The position numbers were made by a program, and so were the translations under genes. A stretch of 64,000 bases of DNA from an uncultured Aquimarina sp. (lineage in GTDB: Bacteria; Bacteroidota; Bacteroidia; Flavobacteriales; Flavobacteriaceae). How positions within the stretch are numbered: the first letter of the stretch is position 1; the number at the start of each line of letters is the position of its first letter. The DNA is taken from contig CANMLW010000001.1 in NCBI GenBank assembly GCA_947498705.1, forward strand, positions 868,001-932,000. Reading direction: 5' to 3'. Below are positions 33,761 through 43,777 of the stretch, piece by piece. The notes under the pieces are model-generated. The model did no database searches. It was not told the DNA's origin and saw only the letters and a list, made by a program, of their open reading frames with translations.

Positions 33761-34082
33761 CGGTTTTTTAAATAACCCATCACAAAGAAGCCTTTTATTT
33801 TTGAGAAAATCCTAACAGCTTCACAATAAATCAATTCAAATATTTAAGGTAAAGAATCGCATTTTTATTTCTTGCCCCCCTCTATCTATTATACAGGTAA
33901 TTTATTAACACTATAAAAATAGAGTACAATTTAGAGAGATTTCTTCCCTTGGAAATGTAGTTTATACTACTTAAACAAGCTGCTCTTCTTTTATCGACCA
34001 CAAAAGTTGTCGAAAATAAGTTGCCCAAAAAAGATAAAAAAGGAGTTCCATGTATAGCACCAGATTGAATTCTCTTAAGATA
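33761..34082. other. Intergenic region between pyrR and the gene at 34083
   Basis: About 320 bp with no ORF, strong hairpin or repeat that I can support. It lies downstream of the minus-strand gene at 34083 and upstream of the pyr promoter. Confidence 0.4.
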
Positions 34083-34775
34083 TTATTCTTTCATTTCTTT
34101 CCACGCTCCACCTGGGTGTGGTGGGCCTATCGGATCGGGTAACGGTGTAGGGTAAAAATCCTGATATATATCTTCATAATCGTATATTTTACCTGATGTT
34201 TTATTAATTTTATAGATGATTGGGTAATCCATCCTTATCTGAATATCATAGTACTTCTCTTGTTCTCGAACTAGTACTACTGACGCATTTTCTATAGGAA
34301 ATGCCTTCTTATTAGAATTGTTTAACTTTATAACATGGTCTACAAGCTTCTGTTTTTCTTTTGTAGTTCGATATAAATATACATCCTTATCATATGGGTT
34401 ATCCTCTTGAGCAAGATTATCGATGATTCTACCGGTTAACGATCTCCTTTCACTCAAATAAACACCTACCTCTACCCTATAATAATATTTTGAATTATAT
34501 GGCAAATATCTTATCGGAGAATTATCTATAAATTCTACTTTAACTTCTACATCATTATACCAAACAGAGATGTGTACATTTTCATCATTTAATAAAGATT
34601 CAGGATCACCACTTACTTCGTTTACCGCCATTCTTATAATAGCCGCTCTACCCATTTTTTTGATTTCTTTAACCTCTTTTTGAAACTGCTTAAGCTCTTC
34701 TTTTGTATACATAACTTGACACATCATTGACTTTGCAAATAAAGTTACTATAACTAAGGAAATGTATTTTATCAT
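34083..34775 (-). CDS. Secreted hypothetical protein, 230 residues
   Basis: A signal peptide (MIKYISLVIVTLFAKSMMCQ) precedes a 210-residue mature part. Features include a helical start rich in Lys/Glu (about 24-45), the segment ENVHISVWYNDVEVKVEF, and a Pro-rich tail (PTPLPDPIGPPHPGG). I recognise no family or catalytic motif. It is probably periplasmic or surface-exposed and stands alone between rpsA and pyrR. No function can be given. Confidence 0.7.
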   Translation of the reverse strand: MIKYISLVIVTLFAKSMMCQVMYTKEELKQFQKEVKEIKKMGRAAIIRMAVNEVSGDPESLLNDENVHISVWYNDVEVKVEFIDNSPIRYLPYNSKYYYRVEVGVYLSERRSLTGRIIDNLAQEDNPYDKDVYLYRTTKEKQKLVDHVIKLNNSNKKAFPIENASVVLVREQEKYYDIQIRMDYPIIYKINKTSGKIYDYEDIYQDFYPTPLPDPIGPPHPGGAWKEMKE

Positions 34776-34890
34776 TATGATTAGTTATTTACAGCTTTTT
34801 TCTATTAGAACTCTTAATAAACAGCTAATTAATCTCTTTAGAAGCAAAGAACTATTTTAGAATGTAAATGTACATATATCTACAAAAACA

Positions 34891-34917
34891 AAAGACCGTT
34901 CAAAAAGAACGGTCTTT
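34891..34917 (-). terminator. Terminator of rpsA
   Basis: A perfect 11-bp stem (34891-34901 with 34907-34917, 5-nt loop), followed on the minus strand by a T-rich tract, lies 30 bp past the rpsA stop. Confidence 0.85.
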
Positions 34918-34946
34918 ATATAATTATATCTAAAAGTCAAGAATTA

Positions 34947-36767
34947 CTAGTTCCCTCCTTTTTCCATTTTAGCTTTAAGATCTGCTAATGCATCGATATC
35001 ACCAAGCGTCGTTTTTTCTGCTGAACCTGTAGCAGCTTTCTTCGCAGCTTGTTTAACGATTTTAGCCTCTTCTTCTTTAAATAAAGCTGTATGAGAAGCA
35101 ACTACCCTTTTGAATTCTTTATTGAATTCGATAATTTGGAATTCTGCTTCATCTCCTTTACCTAACTTACTTCCATCTTCTTTTTCAAGGTGACGAGAAG
35201 GAACAAAAGCAACGATATCTTCATTAAATTCGATCGTAGCACCTTTGTCTACAATATCACTGATTTTTGCAGTATGCTTAGTACCTAATGCAAATTCAGT
35301 TTCATATTTATCCCAAGGGTTATCTTCTGTTTGTTTATGTCCAAGGCTTAATTTACGTCCTTCAACATCCAACTCAAGAACTACAACTTCTAATGTATCT
35401 CCTACATTGGTAAAGTCTGATGGGTGCTTGATTTTCTTAGTCCAAGAAAGATCAGAGATGTAAATTAATCCATCGATACCTTCTTCTAACTCTACAAATA
35501 CACCAAAGTTAGTGAAGTTACGCACAATACCGCTGTGTCTAGAACCTACAGGGTATTTTGAAGTAATATCTGTCCAAGGATCTGGAGTTAATTGCTTGAT
35601 ACCAAGAGACATTTTACGCTCTTCTCTATCAAGAGTAAGAATAACAGCTTCTACCTGATCTCCTACTTTTACAAAATCTTGTGCAGAACGTAAGTGAGTA
35701 GACCAAGACATTTCAGAAACGTGAATCAATCCTTCAACACCTTCTTCTACTTCAATAAACGCACCGTAATCTGCGATTACAACAACTTTACCTTTTACTT
35801 TATCACCAACCTTAAGGTCTTGATCAAGAGCTTCCCACGGATGTGGCTTTAACTGCTTAAGACCTAACTGAATACGTGTCTTAGCTTCATCAAAGTCTAA
35901 GATTACTACGTTTAGCTTCTGATCAAGCTCAACGATTTCATTAGGGTGATTAATTCTAGACCAAGAAAGGTCTGTAATATGTACTAATCCATCAACTCCT
36001 CCAAGATCAACGAATACACCATAAGAAGTAACATTCTTAACAGTACCTTCTAATACTTGACCTTTTTCTAATTGACCAATAATTTCTTTTTTCTGCTCTT
36101 CGATATCTGCTTCGATAAGCGCTTTATGAGAAACAACTACGTTTTTGAACTCATGGTTAATCTTAACCACCTTAAATTCCATTGTTTTCCCTACATATGC
36201 ATCATAATCACGAATTGGCTTCACATCGATTTGAGAACCTGGTAAGAATGCTTCGATACCAAATACATCAACGATCATACCTCCTTTAGTTCTGCATTTT
36301 ACAAAACCGTTTACGATTTCTCCTGTATCGTGTGCTCCATTAACTCTATCCCATGCTTTGATTACACGAGCCTTACGGTGAGATAAGATTAACTGACCTG
36401 TAGCATCTTCACGCACATCAATTAATACTTCTACTTTATCACCAACGGCTAAGTTAGGATTGTAACGAAATTCGTTTAATGAGATTACACCTTCACTTTT
36501 TGCGTTGATGTCGATGATCGCATCACGATCTGTAATATTGATTACAGTTCCTTCTACTACTTCATCATTTAAGGTGTCAACAAAATTTTCTGCCACTAAC
36601 TTCTCAAACTCTTCAAGTTTTGAATCTGCGATAGGATCAATACCCTCTTCGTAGTTGTGCCAGTTAAAATCTTTTAGAAATTGCTCAGGATTTGCTTGTT
36701 GAGGAGTCTCTGCTACTACTGCAGCTTCTACTTCCTGAACATCTGTGTTTTTTGTTTCTTCAGACAT
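34947..36767 (-). CDS. rpsA: 30S ribosomal protein S1
   Basis: 606 residues with six S1 domains. Repeats are recognisable by GxVxNxxxxGxFVxLxGxxGLVHxSxxSW patterns, for example VTSYGVFVDLGGVDGLVHITDLSW, VIADYGAFIEVEEGVEGLIHVSEMSW and FTNFGVFVELEEGIDGLIYISDLSW. The acidic N-terminal extension (about 1-50) and the Lys-rich tail are typical of Bacteroidota. S1 binds mRNA on the 30S subunit. It has its own consensus promoter, a hairpin at the predicted mRNA 5-prime end and a strong terminator, so it is monocistronic. Confidence 0.97.
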   Translation of the reverse strand: MSEETKNTDVQEVEAAVVAETPQQANPEQFLKDFNWHNYEEGIDPIADSKLEEFEKLVAENFVDTLNDEVVEGTVINITDRDAIIDINAKSEGVISLNEFRYNPNLAVGDKVEVLIDVREDATGQLILSHRKARVIKAWDRVNGAHDTGEIVNGFVKCRTKGGMIVDVFGIEAFLPGSQIDVKPIRDYDAYVGKTMEFKVVKINHEFKNVVVSHKALIEADIEEQKKEIIGQLEKGQVLEGTVKNVTSYGVFVDLGGVDGLVHITDLSWSRINHPNEIVELDQKLNVVILDFDEAKTRIQLGLKQLKPHPWEALDQDLKVGDKVKGKVVVIADYGAFIEVEEGVEGLIHVSEMSWSTHLRSAQDFVKVGDQVEAVILTLDREERKMSLGIKQLTPDPWTDITSKYPVGSRHSGIVRNFTNFGVFVELEEGIDGLIYISDLSWTKKIKHPSDFTNVGDTLEVVVLELDVEGRKLSLGHKQTEDNPWDKYETEFALGTKHTAKISDIVDKGATIEFNEDIVAFVPSRHLEKEDGSKLGKGDEAEFQIIEFNKEFKRVVASHTALFKEEEAKIVKQAAKKAATGSAEKTTLGDIDALADLKAKMEKGGN

Positions 36768-36828
36768 TGAAGATAAAATTTGTATCCTGTATATTATTGA
36801 GAATCAATGCGAAAATTATACAGAAGTA

Positions 36829-36842
36829 TTAATTTAAATTAA
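36829..36842. repeat. 14-bp palindrome in the rpsA 5-prime UTR
   Basis: TTAATTTAAATTAA is a perfect A/T palindrome about 62 bp before the rpsA ATG. With A/T only, chance is quite possible. Confidence 0.35.
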
Positions 36843-36849
36843 ATTGATC

Positions 36850-36879
36850 CCTTTTTAATTCTCTTACTCGCTAAAAAGG
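36850..36879 (-). promoter_or_regulatory. Hairpin at the predicted 5-prime end of rpsA mRNA
   Basis: CCTTTTTA/TAAAAAGG arms (36850-36857 and 36872-36879) pair around a 14-nt loop. The start site inferred from the promoter at 36884-36915 is near 36878, so the stem would cap the transcript. This may be an S1 feedback or stability element. Confidence 0.45.
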
Positions 36880-36883
36880 AGTG

Positions 36884-36915
36884 CAAAAGTACAATTTAAT
36901 TTATTAGAAAACAAA
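36884..36915 (-). promoter_or_regulatory. Consensus Bacteroidota promoter of rpsA
   Basis: On the minus strand, TTTG (36912-36915), a 20-bp spacer and TACTTTTG (36884-36891) match the TTTG-N19/20-TAnnTTTG consensus exactly. The best promoter in the window. Confidence 0.85.
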
Positions 36916-37191
36916 CACATAAAGAGTTTATAAAAACCTCTATTTGTTAGTTTTACTGATTATTTAGTTTTGATAATTGAATTTCTTTCCTAAATCCTGA
37001 ACTTCAATCTTAAAAACAGTATCCATAAACACCTTTCTTCTTAATTTCTACACAAACCTTATTCTCATAAACTTTCTATATAAATAGCTTATGACATAAA
37101 ATGATAACTTCCAACAAACTTATCACAGTCTATTAAATACAATAAGTTCACATCTTTCTCTTTAAAAAAACAATGAGATGTTTGTTTTTGT
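36916..37191. other. Intergenic region upstream of the rpsA promoter
   Basis: About 275 bp downstream of the PorE-like gene. I see no ORF, clear terminator or repeat beyond low-complexity A/T runs. Confidence 0.4.
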
Positions 37192-39291
37192 TTAAAACTT
37201 CACAATCTCAAATTCACTCCTTCTATTAATTTGATGATCATCTTCTGTACATGTTTTTGTATCACAATCTATCAAAGGTTGGCTTTCTCCAAATCCCTGG
37301 AATTGCATTCTTCTCGCATTAACATATCCAATAAGAGCCAAATAGTTTCTTGTAGATTCTGCTCTCTTTTCTGATAACACTTGGTTATATGAATCAGTCC
37401 CTCTACTATCCGTATGAGATCCAATTCTAATATAAACAGTTTTATATTTTTCTAATTTCAAAGCAAATTCGTCTAATACTTTTTTAGAATCTGCTCGTAT
37501 ATTCCACTTATCATAGTCAAAATATATAGGTGGTAAATCAAAGTATAACTTACCATTTTTCTCAATTACCGGAGGTCCCTTTTTATCAGCAAGAAGCATC
37601 TCCCTAAGTTTCACTTTAGTAATTTCGGTTTCTTTTACCTTTTCTTTGGTCGCGGTATGTGTATTACTATTCTCTTCGTTTACAATATCGCTCTCGGTGC
37701 TTTTATCTTTATTGTCATTAGGATTCTGTACATCTTCGACAAGATCTTCACTACTTTCCCTATCCAAATAAATTACATACACCTCTTCATCTTTTTCCTT
37801 TACAACAACAGGTTTCGTTCTCGTTTTATAACCTTTTGCAGAAGCCTTAAAATCGTAACGCCCAGGAAAAAGCTTCATATCAAAACCAGCAATAGAATCT
37901 AATTGATTCTTATATACTTCTTTCTTATCTGCATCAAACAAAACAACTTCTGGGTTTGCTATATAATTATCAGTTGCAAAATCTCGTACCTCAAAACGCG
38001 CCATATATTCTCTAGGAAAAATATCTCCTATCTGATCAAACGCATAAATATCATCTCCTTTTTTAGAACGGTTAGAAGCAAAGAAACCTTTTGTTTCATT
38101 GTAATACGTCAAAGAAAAGTCATCATAACTCGAATTAATTGGTGCTCCCAGGTTGATAGGACTAGCAAACTCATCTTCAATTAGTTTAGCAACAAATATA
38201 TCCATCATACCTAACCCTAAATGCCCGTTAGAAGAAAAGAACAAATGTCCTTCGTCTGACACAAAAGGGAATTGCTCTCTTTGACTGGTATTAATTTTTG
38301 CTCCCAAATTCTCTGGGTTACCATAACTACCATCTTCGTTTACCGCTACAGCATAGATATCAAAGCCACCATAACCTCCCGGCATATTAGAACTAAAATA
38401 CAATGTTTTACCATCGCTACTTAACGACGGATGCTCTATCGAATAATTCACATCATTAAAAACCAGTTTTTCTGGTTTTGACCATTCTCCTTCTACCTTA
38501 ACCGCTTTATATAGGTGAATAGCATTAGCATGAATACTATCAAATTTCTTTTTTCCTTTTTCAGAATTACTTTTGGATATATATATAGTACTTCCATCAC
38601 TGGTAAAACAAAAATTACCTTCATGAAGTTTCGAATTCACTTCTTTGGAAAAAGTTTCTACTTCTGAAACGGGTTTATTATCCTTATCTACTTTTACTTT
38701 ATAAATATCTAAAAAGGGACGATGTGTCCATTTAAATTTTTTATCCAAAGGACTATAAGCTGTTCTATCTGTAGTAAAATAGATACTACTATCTCTTTTA
38801 ACTGCTCCAAATTCTGAAGCCTCAGAGTTAAAAGAAACCCGATCTATTGTATAGTCATCATCTTTTAACTTAAAATCTTCTATAATCGCAATAGCATCTT
38901 TTTTGTTAAAATCCGTAATATCTTTATCCTTATTGTATTTCTCAAGATAATCCAGAGATCGTTCATACTTCCCTAACGCAGAAAGTACTTGATACATCAT
39001 AAAATCATACTTAGGATCATAGGTTTTGTCACTTTCATAAAACTTACCTGCTGTCAGTATTTTTAAATATCTATACGCTTGTTTATATTGAAATGTATTA
39101 TAATAAGAAGTCGAAATATTATTAAGAATATGTTTCGAATACCCTTCTTGGTTTAATTCTTCTTCGTATTGAAGTGCCGCATTTATATAATCTCCTTTTT
39201 CAAAAAAACGGTCTGCTCTACTTTTTTTCTGCGAAAAAGCTAACTGAGTAATCAGTACAGTCAATATCAGTGTTATCTTAATCTTTATCAT
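37192..39291 (-). CDS. PorE-like OmpA-family protein with TPR and PD40 repeats
   Basis: 699 residues: signal peptide (1-20), TPR-like helices (about 25-130), WD40-like PD40 repeats (for example HPSLSSDGKTLYFSSNMPGGYGGFDIY). A CarboxypepD_reg-like sandwich (FEVRDFATDNYIANPEVVLFD) and a C-terminal OmpA domain (YFDYDKWNIRADSKKVLDEFA ... SHTDSRGTDSYNQVLSEKRAEST) follow. This is the layout of PorE and its relatives, which tie type IX secretion to peptidoglycan. It follows the PorP/SprF gene by 0 bp and completes the cargo-PorP-PorE cluster. The named orthologue cannot be fixed from sequence alone. Confidence 0.9.
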   Translation of the reverse strand: MIKIKITLILTVLITQLAFSQKKSRADRFFEKGDYINAALQYEEELNQEGYSKHILNNISTSYYNTFQYKQAYRYLKILTAGKFYESDKTYDPKYDFMMYQVLSALGKYERSLDYLEKYNKDKDITDFNKKDAIAIIEDFKLKDDDYTIDRVSFNSEASEFGAVKRDSSIYFTTDRTAYSPLDKKFKWTHRPFLDIYKVKVDKDNKPVSEVETFSKEVNSKLHEGNFCFTSDGSTIYISKSNSEKGKKKFDSIHANAIHLYKAVKVEGEWSKPEKLVFNDVNYSIEHPSLSSDGKTLYFSSNMPGGYGGFDIYAVAVNEDGSYGNPENLGAKINTSQREQFPFVSDEGHLFFSSNGHLGLGMMDIFVAKLIEDEFASPINLGAPINSSYDDFSLTYYNETKGFFASNRSKKGDDIYAFDQIGDIFPREYMARFEVRDFATDNYIANPEVVLFDADKKEVYKNQLDSIAGFDMKLFPGRYDFKASAKGYKTRTKPVVVKEKDEEVYVIYLDRESSEDLVEDVQNPNDNKDKSTESDIVNEENSNTHTATKEKVKETEITKVKLREMLLADKKGPPVIEKNGKLYFDLPPIYFDYDKWNIRADSKKVLDEFALKLEKYKTVYIRIGSHTDSRGTDSYNQVLSEKRAESTRNYLALIGYVNARRMQFQGFGESQPLIDCDTKTCTEDDHQINRRSEFEIVKF

Positions 39292-40209
39292 TTAGAAGAA
39301 TCTTGGTGAAGAATATTTATTACTAAAATTAAGTAGATCGAAATTAAAAAGTAATATAATTTCGTGGCTTCCGTCATTATAATCGCCTAGATCACTAACA
39401 CTAAAATCATAAGAATACCCTATTTTAAGGTTCTGAGTGATATTAAATCCGGCCAATGCTATAAAAGAATCGGTATATCGATACGAAACTCCTAATTCAA
39501 ACTTATCATATAACAATGAATTTAATGAAAAATCAAAAGTTAAAGGAGAATCTATTACCTGTTTTATCACAGTAGATGGCTTTAATTTTACTTCATCAGA
39601 AATATCAACAACATATCCTAGGATACCATATATATGGGTTTTAGTTTCTGCCACTCCAACACCATCAATATCCACACTGCTAGGCAACAAATTAGGTGTT
39701 GAAACACCAGCATAAAAATTATGTGTAAACAGATATACTCCTGCTCCTACATTTAGATTGGTCGTAGCAGTATTATTAGCAAAAGCTGGATCGCTAATCA
39801 CATCAGAATTGGATGGATCTATTTTTAAGCTATTGATACCTGCTTTTAATCCATAGGATAATCTTGCCTGATCAGAAATTTTGGTTATATATGCAAAATC
39901 AACATTAACATAATCATTGGTTACAGGGATTGCATCTCCTATTTTATCATTTACATAATTAACACTCAACTCTATCTTATCACTCACAGGGATGTTTGCA
40001 AATACGTTTGCTGTTTGAGGAGATCCTTCTATACCTGTCCATTGTTTCCTGTATAAAAGTCCAGTAGAAATCAAACCGTTCTGCCCTGTGGCATAAGCTG
40101 GATTTACTGTACTCATATTATACATATATTGCGAATATTGAGGTTCTTGCTGGGCATATGTTACCGAGCAGAAAACTACCGTTAGTATAAAAATTAACTT
40201 TAATTTCAT
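39292..40209 (-). CDS. PorP/SprF-family type IX secretion membrane protein
   Basis: 305 residues. The signal peptide (ending VTYAQ) and the hallmark PorP/SprF start QEPQYSQYMYNMSTVNPAYATG are followed by a 14-strand-like outer-membrane barrel with alternating residues (VDFAYITKISDQARLSYGLKAG). SprF proteins are needed for secretion and anchoring of partner type-B T9SS cargo such as SprB. It lies 3 bp after the type-B cargo gene and directly before the OmpA/PD40 gene, so the three form one unit. Confidence 0.95.
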   Translation of the reverse strand: MKLKLIFILTVVFCSVTYAQQEPQYSQYMYNMSTVNPAYATGQNGLISTGLLYRKQWTGIEGSPQTANVFANIPVSDKIELSVNYVNDKIGDAIPVTNDYVNVDFAYITKISDQARLSYGLKAGINSLKIDPSNSDVISDPAFANNTATTNLNVGAGVYLFTHNFYAGVSTPNLLPSSVDIDGVGVAETKTHIYGILGYVVDISDEVKLKPSTVIKQVIDSPLTFDFSLNSLLYDKFELGVSYRYTDSFIALAGFNITQNLKIGYSYDFSVSDLGDYNDGSHEIILLFNFDLLNFSNKYSSPRFF

Positions 40210-40212
40210 GGT

Positions 40213-42993
40213 TTATCTGCTTAGGTAAAAACTACCTTGAATTGGTAAATTATTTTCAAAATTAGGGTTAAAAACATAAAAATAAGTTCCAGTAGGAAGG
40301 TCATCACCCAAACTCAACGAAACGTTACTTCCTCCTCTAAACTCCTCTGTATCGATATTTCCTTCGTACACCAGACTACCGTATCGGTTATAAATTTTTA
40401 AATCGAAATCAGGAAACGCTTCTGGTATATTATACGTTTCGTCAATCATCAAATCAAACGTATCATTTTGCCCATCACCATTAGGAGATACCCCATCTTG
40501 AAAATCCAGTGTACATAACTCTCCATTTTTAAATTTTTCTCCAGTATTTAAAATAGTAATCTTAACCTCAAGGCGTTCTGACTCACAATTATCAGCATCT
40601 ACGGTAGCTACATAATAAATTTGTTCATCAAATAGCAAAGGATTATCTATTATAGGTGTTTCACTTTCCAGAGCGTCATACCAATTATAGTTTAAAACAT
40701 CTACCTCTATATCCTCTAGTCGTTTTGCATCCAAAATACAAAACTCTGGATCAGGTACATTAGGTATGGGTAAGTCCACAATCTGCACAGATACAATTAG
40801 AGATGATTCATCACATGGCAGTGTATTTGCTATCACATACCTAAAATCATAAATATTATTGGTAAGTGTTTCGAATTCTAAAACTCCATCTGTACTTAGC
40901 GCCATGGTATTATCTGTATCTTCAAAAACACCAGTTCTTGGTGTATCTCTATCTAAAAGAGAATATAAATTTACACGACCATCTAGCTTACAAAAGGTTT
41001 CACTTCTATCGGTCCCAATAGTAACTGGGCTTACAATAGAAACAGTTATTGTTGATTCATCTGTACTTGCACATCCAGCACTACCGGGTACTGTATAGGT
41101 ATAAACACCTTCTCCTAATATAGGTAACATGGTGTCATCCTGATCAAAAACACCCAAATGATCTCCATTAGAGTTATATCCAAAAGGACCGGTCCAACTT
41201 CCTGTTGTATCTGGGTTACCTCCTAAAAGGTCAAAAAGTGTTACTGTAAGATCATCAGAACAAACCGTAATTGTACTACTTGTACCTGCATTAGACTCCG
41301 CATAAATAGTAAACTCTAAATCCGCAACATCAATACAACCATCTACACTATTGGTCGTATAGGTAAAATTAAACGTTTGTGAACCAGATATATTAGGAAA
41401 CACAAATGGATTGGTAATTGTACCTGCTCCATCTGTCCATACACCCGTGGTAGCCACGGTACTCCCGTTAGTATTTAAAAGAGTTACAAGGTCTACCTGC
41501 CCTAACGATTCACATAGATGAACATCTGTGGTATCTTCTCCTGCATAATCAAACGCTAAAATATCTATACTTACCAAAGTAGATTCTGCAGGACATGGGT
41601 GTGGACAATAATTAAGGTCCCCGATACCAGTAGCAAATGGATCACATAAAGTATTAGTTGCATCACAATTTATGTTAGGATGCACACCATATTCGAAGAT
41701 ATAAGTCCCAGGTTGTGCATTAGCGATATTAATTGTTCCTTCATGGGTATAATTTTCATCTCCTAATGACAACAACCCTAAATCTGAAGGACCCGAGACC
41801 AATCGCCAATTGGTCTTATAATCATTATCGTATATAAAGGATTGCCCTCCTTCTACCGCAAAGTCTAATGTAGAGAACAAATCAAAAGTTGATGGATCTC
41901 TATTAATACATAACTGAGGTAAGTTAATTTGTATAAAAGGTCTTACTTGTTCATAAAACGTAAAAGGAATGGATGTAGACATATCATTACAAACAGCTGA
42001 TCGTGATTCTGCTGTATAAGTAAAGTTATATGTAGCGCAACCAAATCTCAGATTATTTCCACCATCTATAAGATCGTCATACATCTCTCTTATATTCACC
42101 ATAGAATCCTGCTCATCAGAAATTTGCATTGTTGGATCACTAACAGCACTCCAAACCCCTTCATTATCTTCTCCTACAAGATATGCATCATCTCTAAGGT
42201 TTATATCAGCATCATACAACCCTGCTAATATATCATCTTCGCAAATTTGTGTTGGGTTTGCTGTTCCCGGATCAACTTGCCTGACTACAGAAATTCGAAT
42301 AGTGGTTTCCTGAACAGGATCACAAGGGGTCATTCCTGGCACTACATAAACCACCTCAAAAACTTCTTGATCTACTAATGGTAATCCTGGTTGGTATGGA
42401 ATTTCTGCATTAAATAAATGCCCATCATTAATTGCTAAGAAATTAGGACTGGCTCCTCTATATTCCCATACTCCATTAAGGTGTGGTGGCGGAATTCTTG
42501 AATCTGACACTAAAGCTTCGAAAAGATCAAACTGTCCTTCATCGCAAGTTTCAACATTTATATTATTAATCCCAAAAGGAGGTAAAGCAACTCCAGAATA
42601 AGGGCCTAAAACAAGCCTAACTGTCATTGCAGGGTCTGTACCACAGGTGGCATTTCTTAACTCGAAGGTATAATCATTTATATTGCTTAAGGTTGTCGAG
42701 TTTTGCAACGCCCACATAGCCAAGTTACCAGTAGCAGGATCAAAAGCGCTAGAAAATCTTGGGTCTATAGACCAAACACCATCTACTACTGTAGTACCGG
42801 TTTCTGTATAAATATTTATAATACCGTCTGGATCGCCATTTATATCAAAATCTACATTCTCCATATCACATTGTGTAATATCAGGAAGCACCTGATTACA
42901 TTGTGAATAAGAATGATAGCATGATACAAACAAGATGCTTAAAATAACTAGTTTTTTCCCCAAAAACACTAGTTTCTCATTTGTTAGTTTCAA
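40213..42993 (-). CDS. Large T9SS type-B sorted surface protein
   Basis: 926 residues. After an N-terminal signal there are repeated beta-sandwich modules of about 80-100 residues with recurrent phrases (CDEGQFDLFEAL, LCINRDPSTFDLFSTL, LCESLGQVDLVTLL, VCSDDLTVTLFDLL, FCKLDGRVNLYSLL), each starting with a Cys-containing strand. The C-terminal about 90 residues form the type-B sorting domain (GVSPNGDGQNDTFDLM ... IYNRYGSLVYEG ... LPTGTYFYVF). Such proteins are exported by T9SS and kept on the cell surface through a cognate SprF, here the next gene. Likely an adhesin or gliding-associated surface protein. Confidence 0.92.
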   Translation of the reverse strand: MKLTNEKLVFLGKKLVILSILFVSCYHSYSQCNQVLPDITQCDMENVDFDINGDPDGIINIYTETGTTVVDGVWSIDPRFSSAFDPATGNLAMWALQNSTTLSNINDYTFELRNATCGTDPAMTVRLVLGPYSGVALPPFGINNINVETCDEGQFDLFEALVSDSRIPPPHLNGVWEYRGASPNFLAINDGHLFNAEIPYQPGLPLVDQEVFEVVYVVPGMTPCDPVQETTIRISVVRQVDPGTANPTQICEDDILAGLYDADINLRDDAYLVGEDNEGVWSAVSDPTMQISDEQDSMVNIREMYDDLIDGGNNLRFGCATYNFTYTAESRSAVCNDMSTSIPFTFYEQVRPFIQINLPQLCINRDPSTFDLFSTLDFAVEGGQSFIYDNDYKTNWRLVSGPSDLGLLSLGDENYTHEGTINIANAQPGTYIFEYGVHPNINCDATNTLCDPFATGIGDLNYCPHPCPAESTLVSIDILAFDYAGEDTTDVHLCESLGQVDLVTLLNTNGSTVATTGVWTDGAGTITNPFVFPNISGSQTFNFTYTTNSVDGCIDVADLEFTIYAESNAGTSSTITVCSDDLTVTLFDLLGGNPDTTGSWTGPFGYNSNGDHLGVFDQDDTMLPILGEGVYTYTVPGSAGCASTDESTITVSIVSPVTIGTDRSETFCKLDGRVNLYSLLDRDTPRTGVFEDTDNTMALSTDGVLEFETLTNNIYDFRYVIANTLPCDESSLIVSVQIVDLPIPNVPDPEFCILDAKRLEDIEVDVLNYNWYDALESETPIIDNPLLFDEQIYYVATVDADNCESERLEVKITILNTGEKFKNGELCTLDFQDGVSPNGDGQNDTFDLMIDETYNIPEAFPDFDLKIYNRYGSLVYEGNIDTEEFRGGSNVSLSLGDDLPTGTYFYVFNPNFENNLPIQGSFYLSR

Positions 42994-43090
42994 AATTGAT
43001 AGATTTAGAAAGCTAAATTATTAAATAAATCTTAATAAAATAATAACAATGAGTTGTTTTTACTGAAACTACTGCAATCTATCTCTTCTT

Positions 43091-43705
43091 TTAGCCTCTT
43101 GATTTTAAAACTTCTACAATATCATTTAATGCATATCCTTTGGCTTGTAGTAAGATTAAATAATGAAACAACAGGTCCGCACTTTCATTTAGAAAAAGGT
43201 TTTCATCATCATCTTTGGCTTCGATAACAACCTCTACAGCCTCTTCGCCTACTTTTTGAGCTATTTTATTAATTCCTTTTCTAAATAAAGAAGCTACATA
43301 CGACTTTTCATCTTCCTTATTTTCTTTTCTGTTTTTGATTACAGATTCTAATTCTGATAAAAAACCAAACTCCTGATTATTATCTTCTCCCCAACAAGTA
43401 CCTGTTCCTGTATGGCAAGTTGGTCCAGCTGGATTTACAGTAATTAACAATGTATCATGATCACAATCATTTTTGATACTTACAAGATTCAAAAAATTAC
43501 CACTCTCTTCACCTTTGGTCCACAAACGTTGTTTAGAACGACTAAAAAAGGTTACTTTATTTGTTGCTATTGTTTTATCATAAGCTTCTTGATTCATATA
43601 CCCTAACATCAATACGTTTTTTGTTAGTGCATCCTGAATAATTGCTGGTATCAGTCCGTCTTGATTTTTATTAAAATCTATTTTCATGGCCATTTCCCCA
43701 ACCAT
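43091..43705 (-). CDS. hisIE: Bifunctional phosphoribosyl-AMP cyclohydrolase / phosphoribosyl-ATP pyrophosphatase
   Basis: A fusion of HisI (residues 1-110) and HisE (about 115-204). HisI metal and catalytic residues are in CDHDTLLITV and GPTCHTGTGTCWG. HisE shows SYVASLFRKGINKIAQKVGEEAVEVVIEAKDD. These carry out steps 2 and 3 of histidine synthesis. Last gene of the his operon, 72 bp after hisF. The ATG at 43705 is used; inner ATGs at 43693 and 43687 (MKIDFNK) are possible and give the more usual HisI N-terminus. Confidence 0.95.
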   Translation of the reverse strand: MVGEMAMKIDFNKNQDGLIPAIIQDALTKNVLMLGYMNQEAYDKTIATNKVTFFSRSKQRLWTKGEESGNFLNLVSIKNDCDHDTLLITVNPAGPTCHTGTGTCWGEDNNQEFGFLSELESVIKNRKENKEDEKSYVASLFRKGINKIAQKVGEEAVEVVIEAKDDDENLFLNESADLLFHYLILLQAKGYALNDIVEVLKSRG

Positions 43706-43777
43706 ATTTCTTTTAAAGATGGTATTTTACGGGTATTTTAATTAATATTTCTTTTTAGTCAACTTTATGACAATTTT

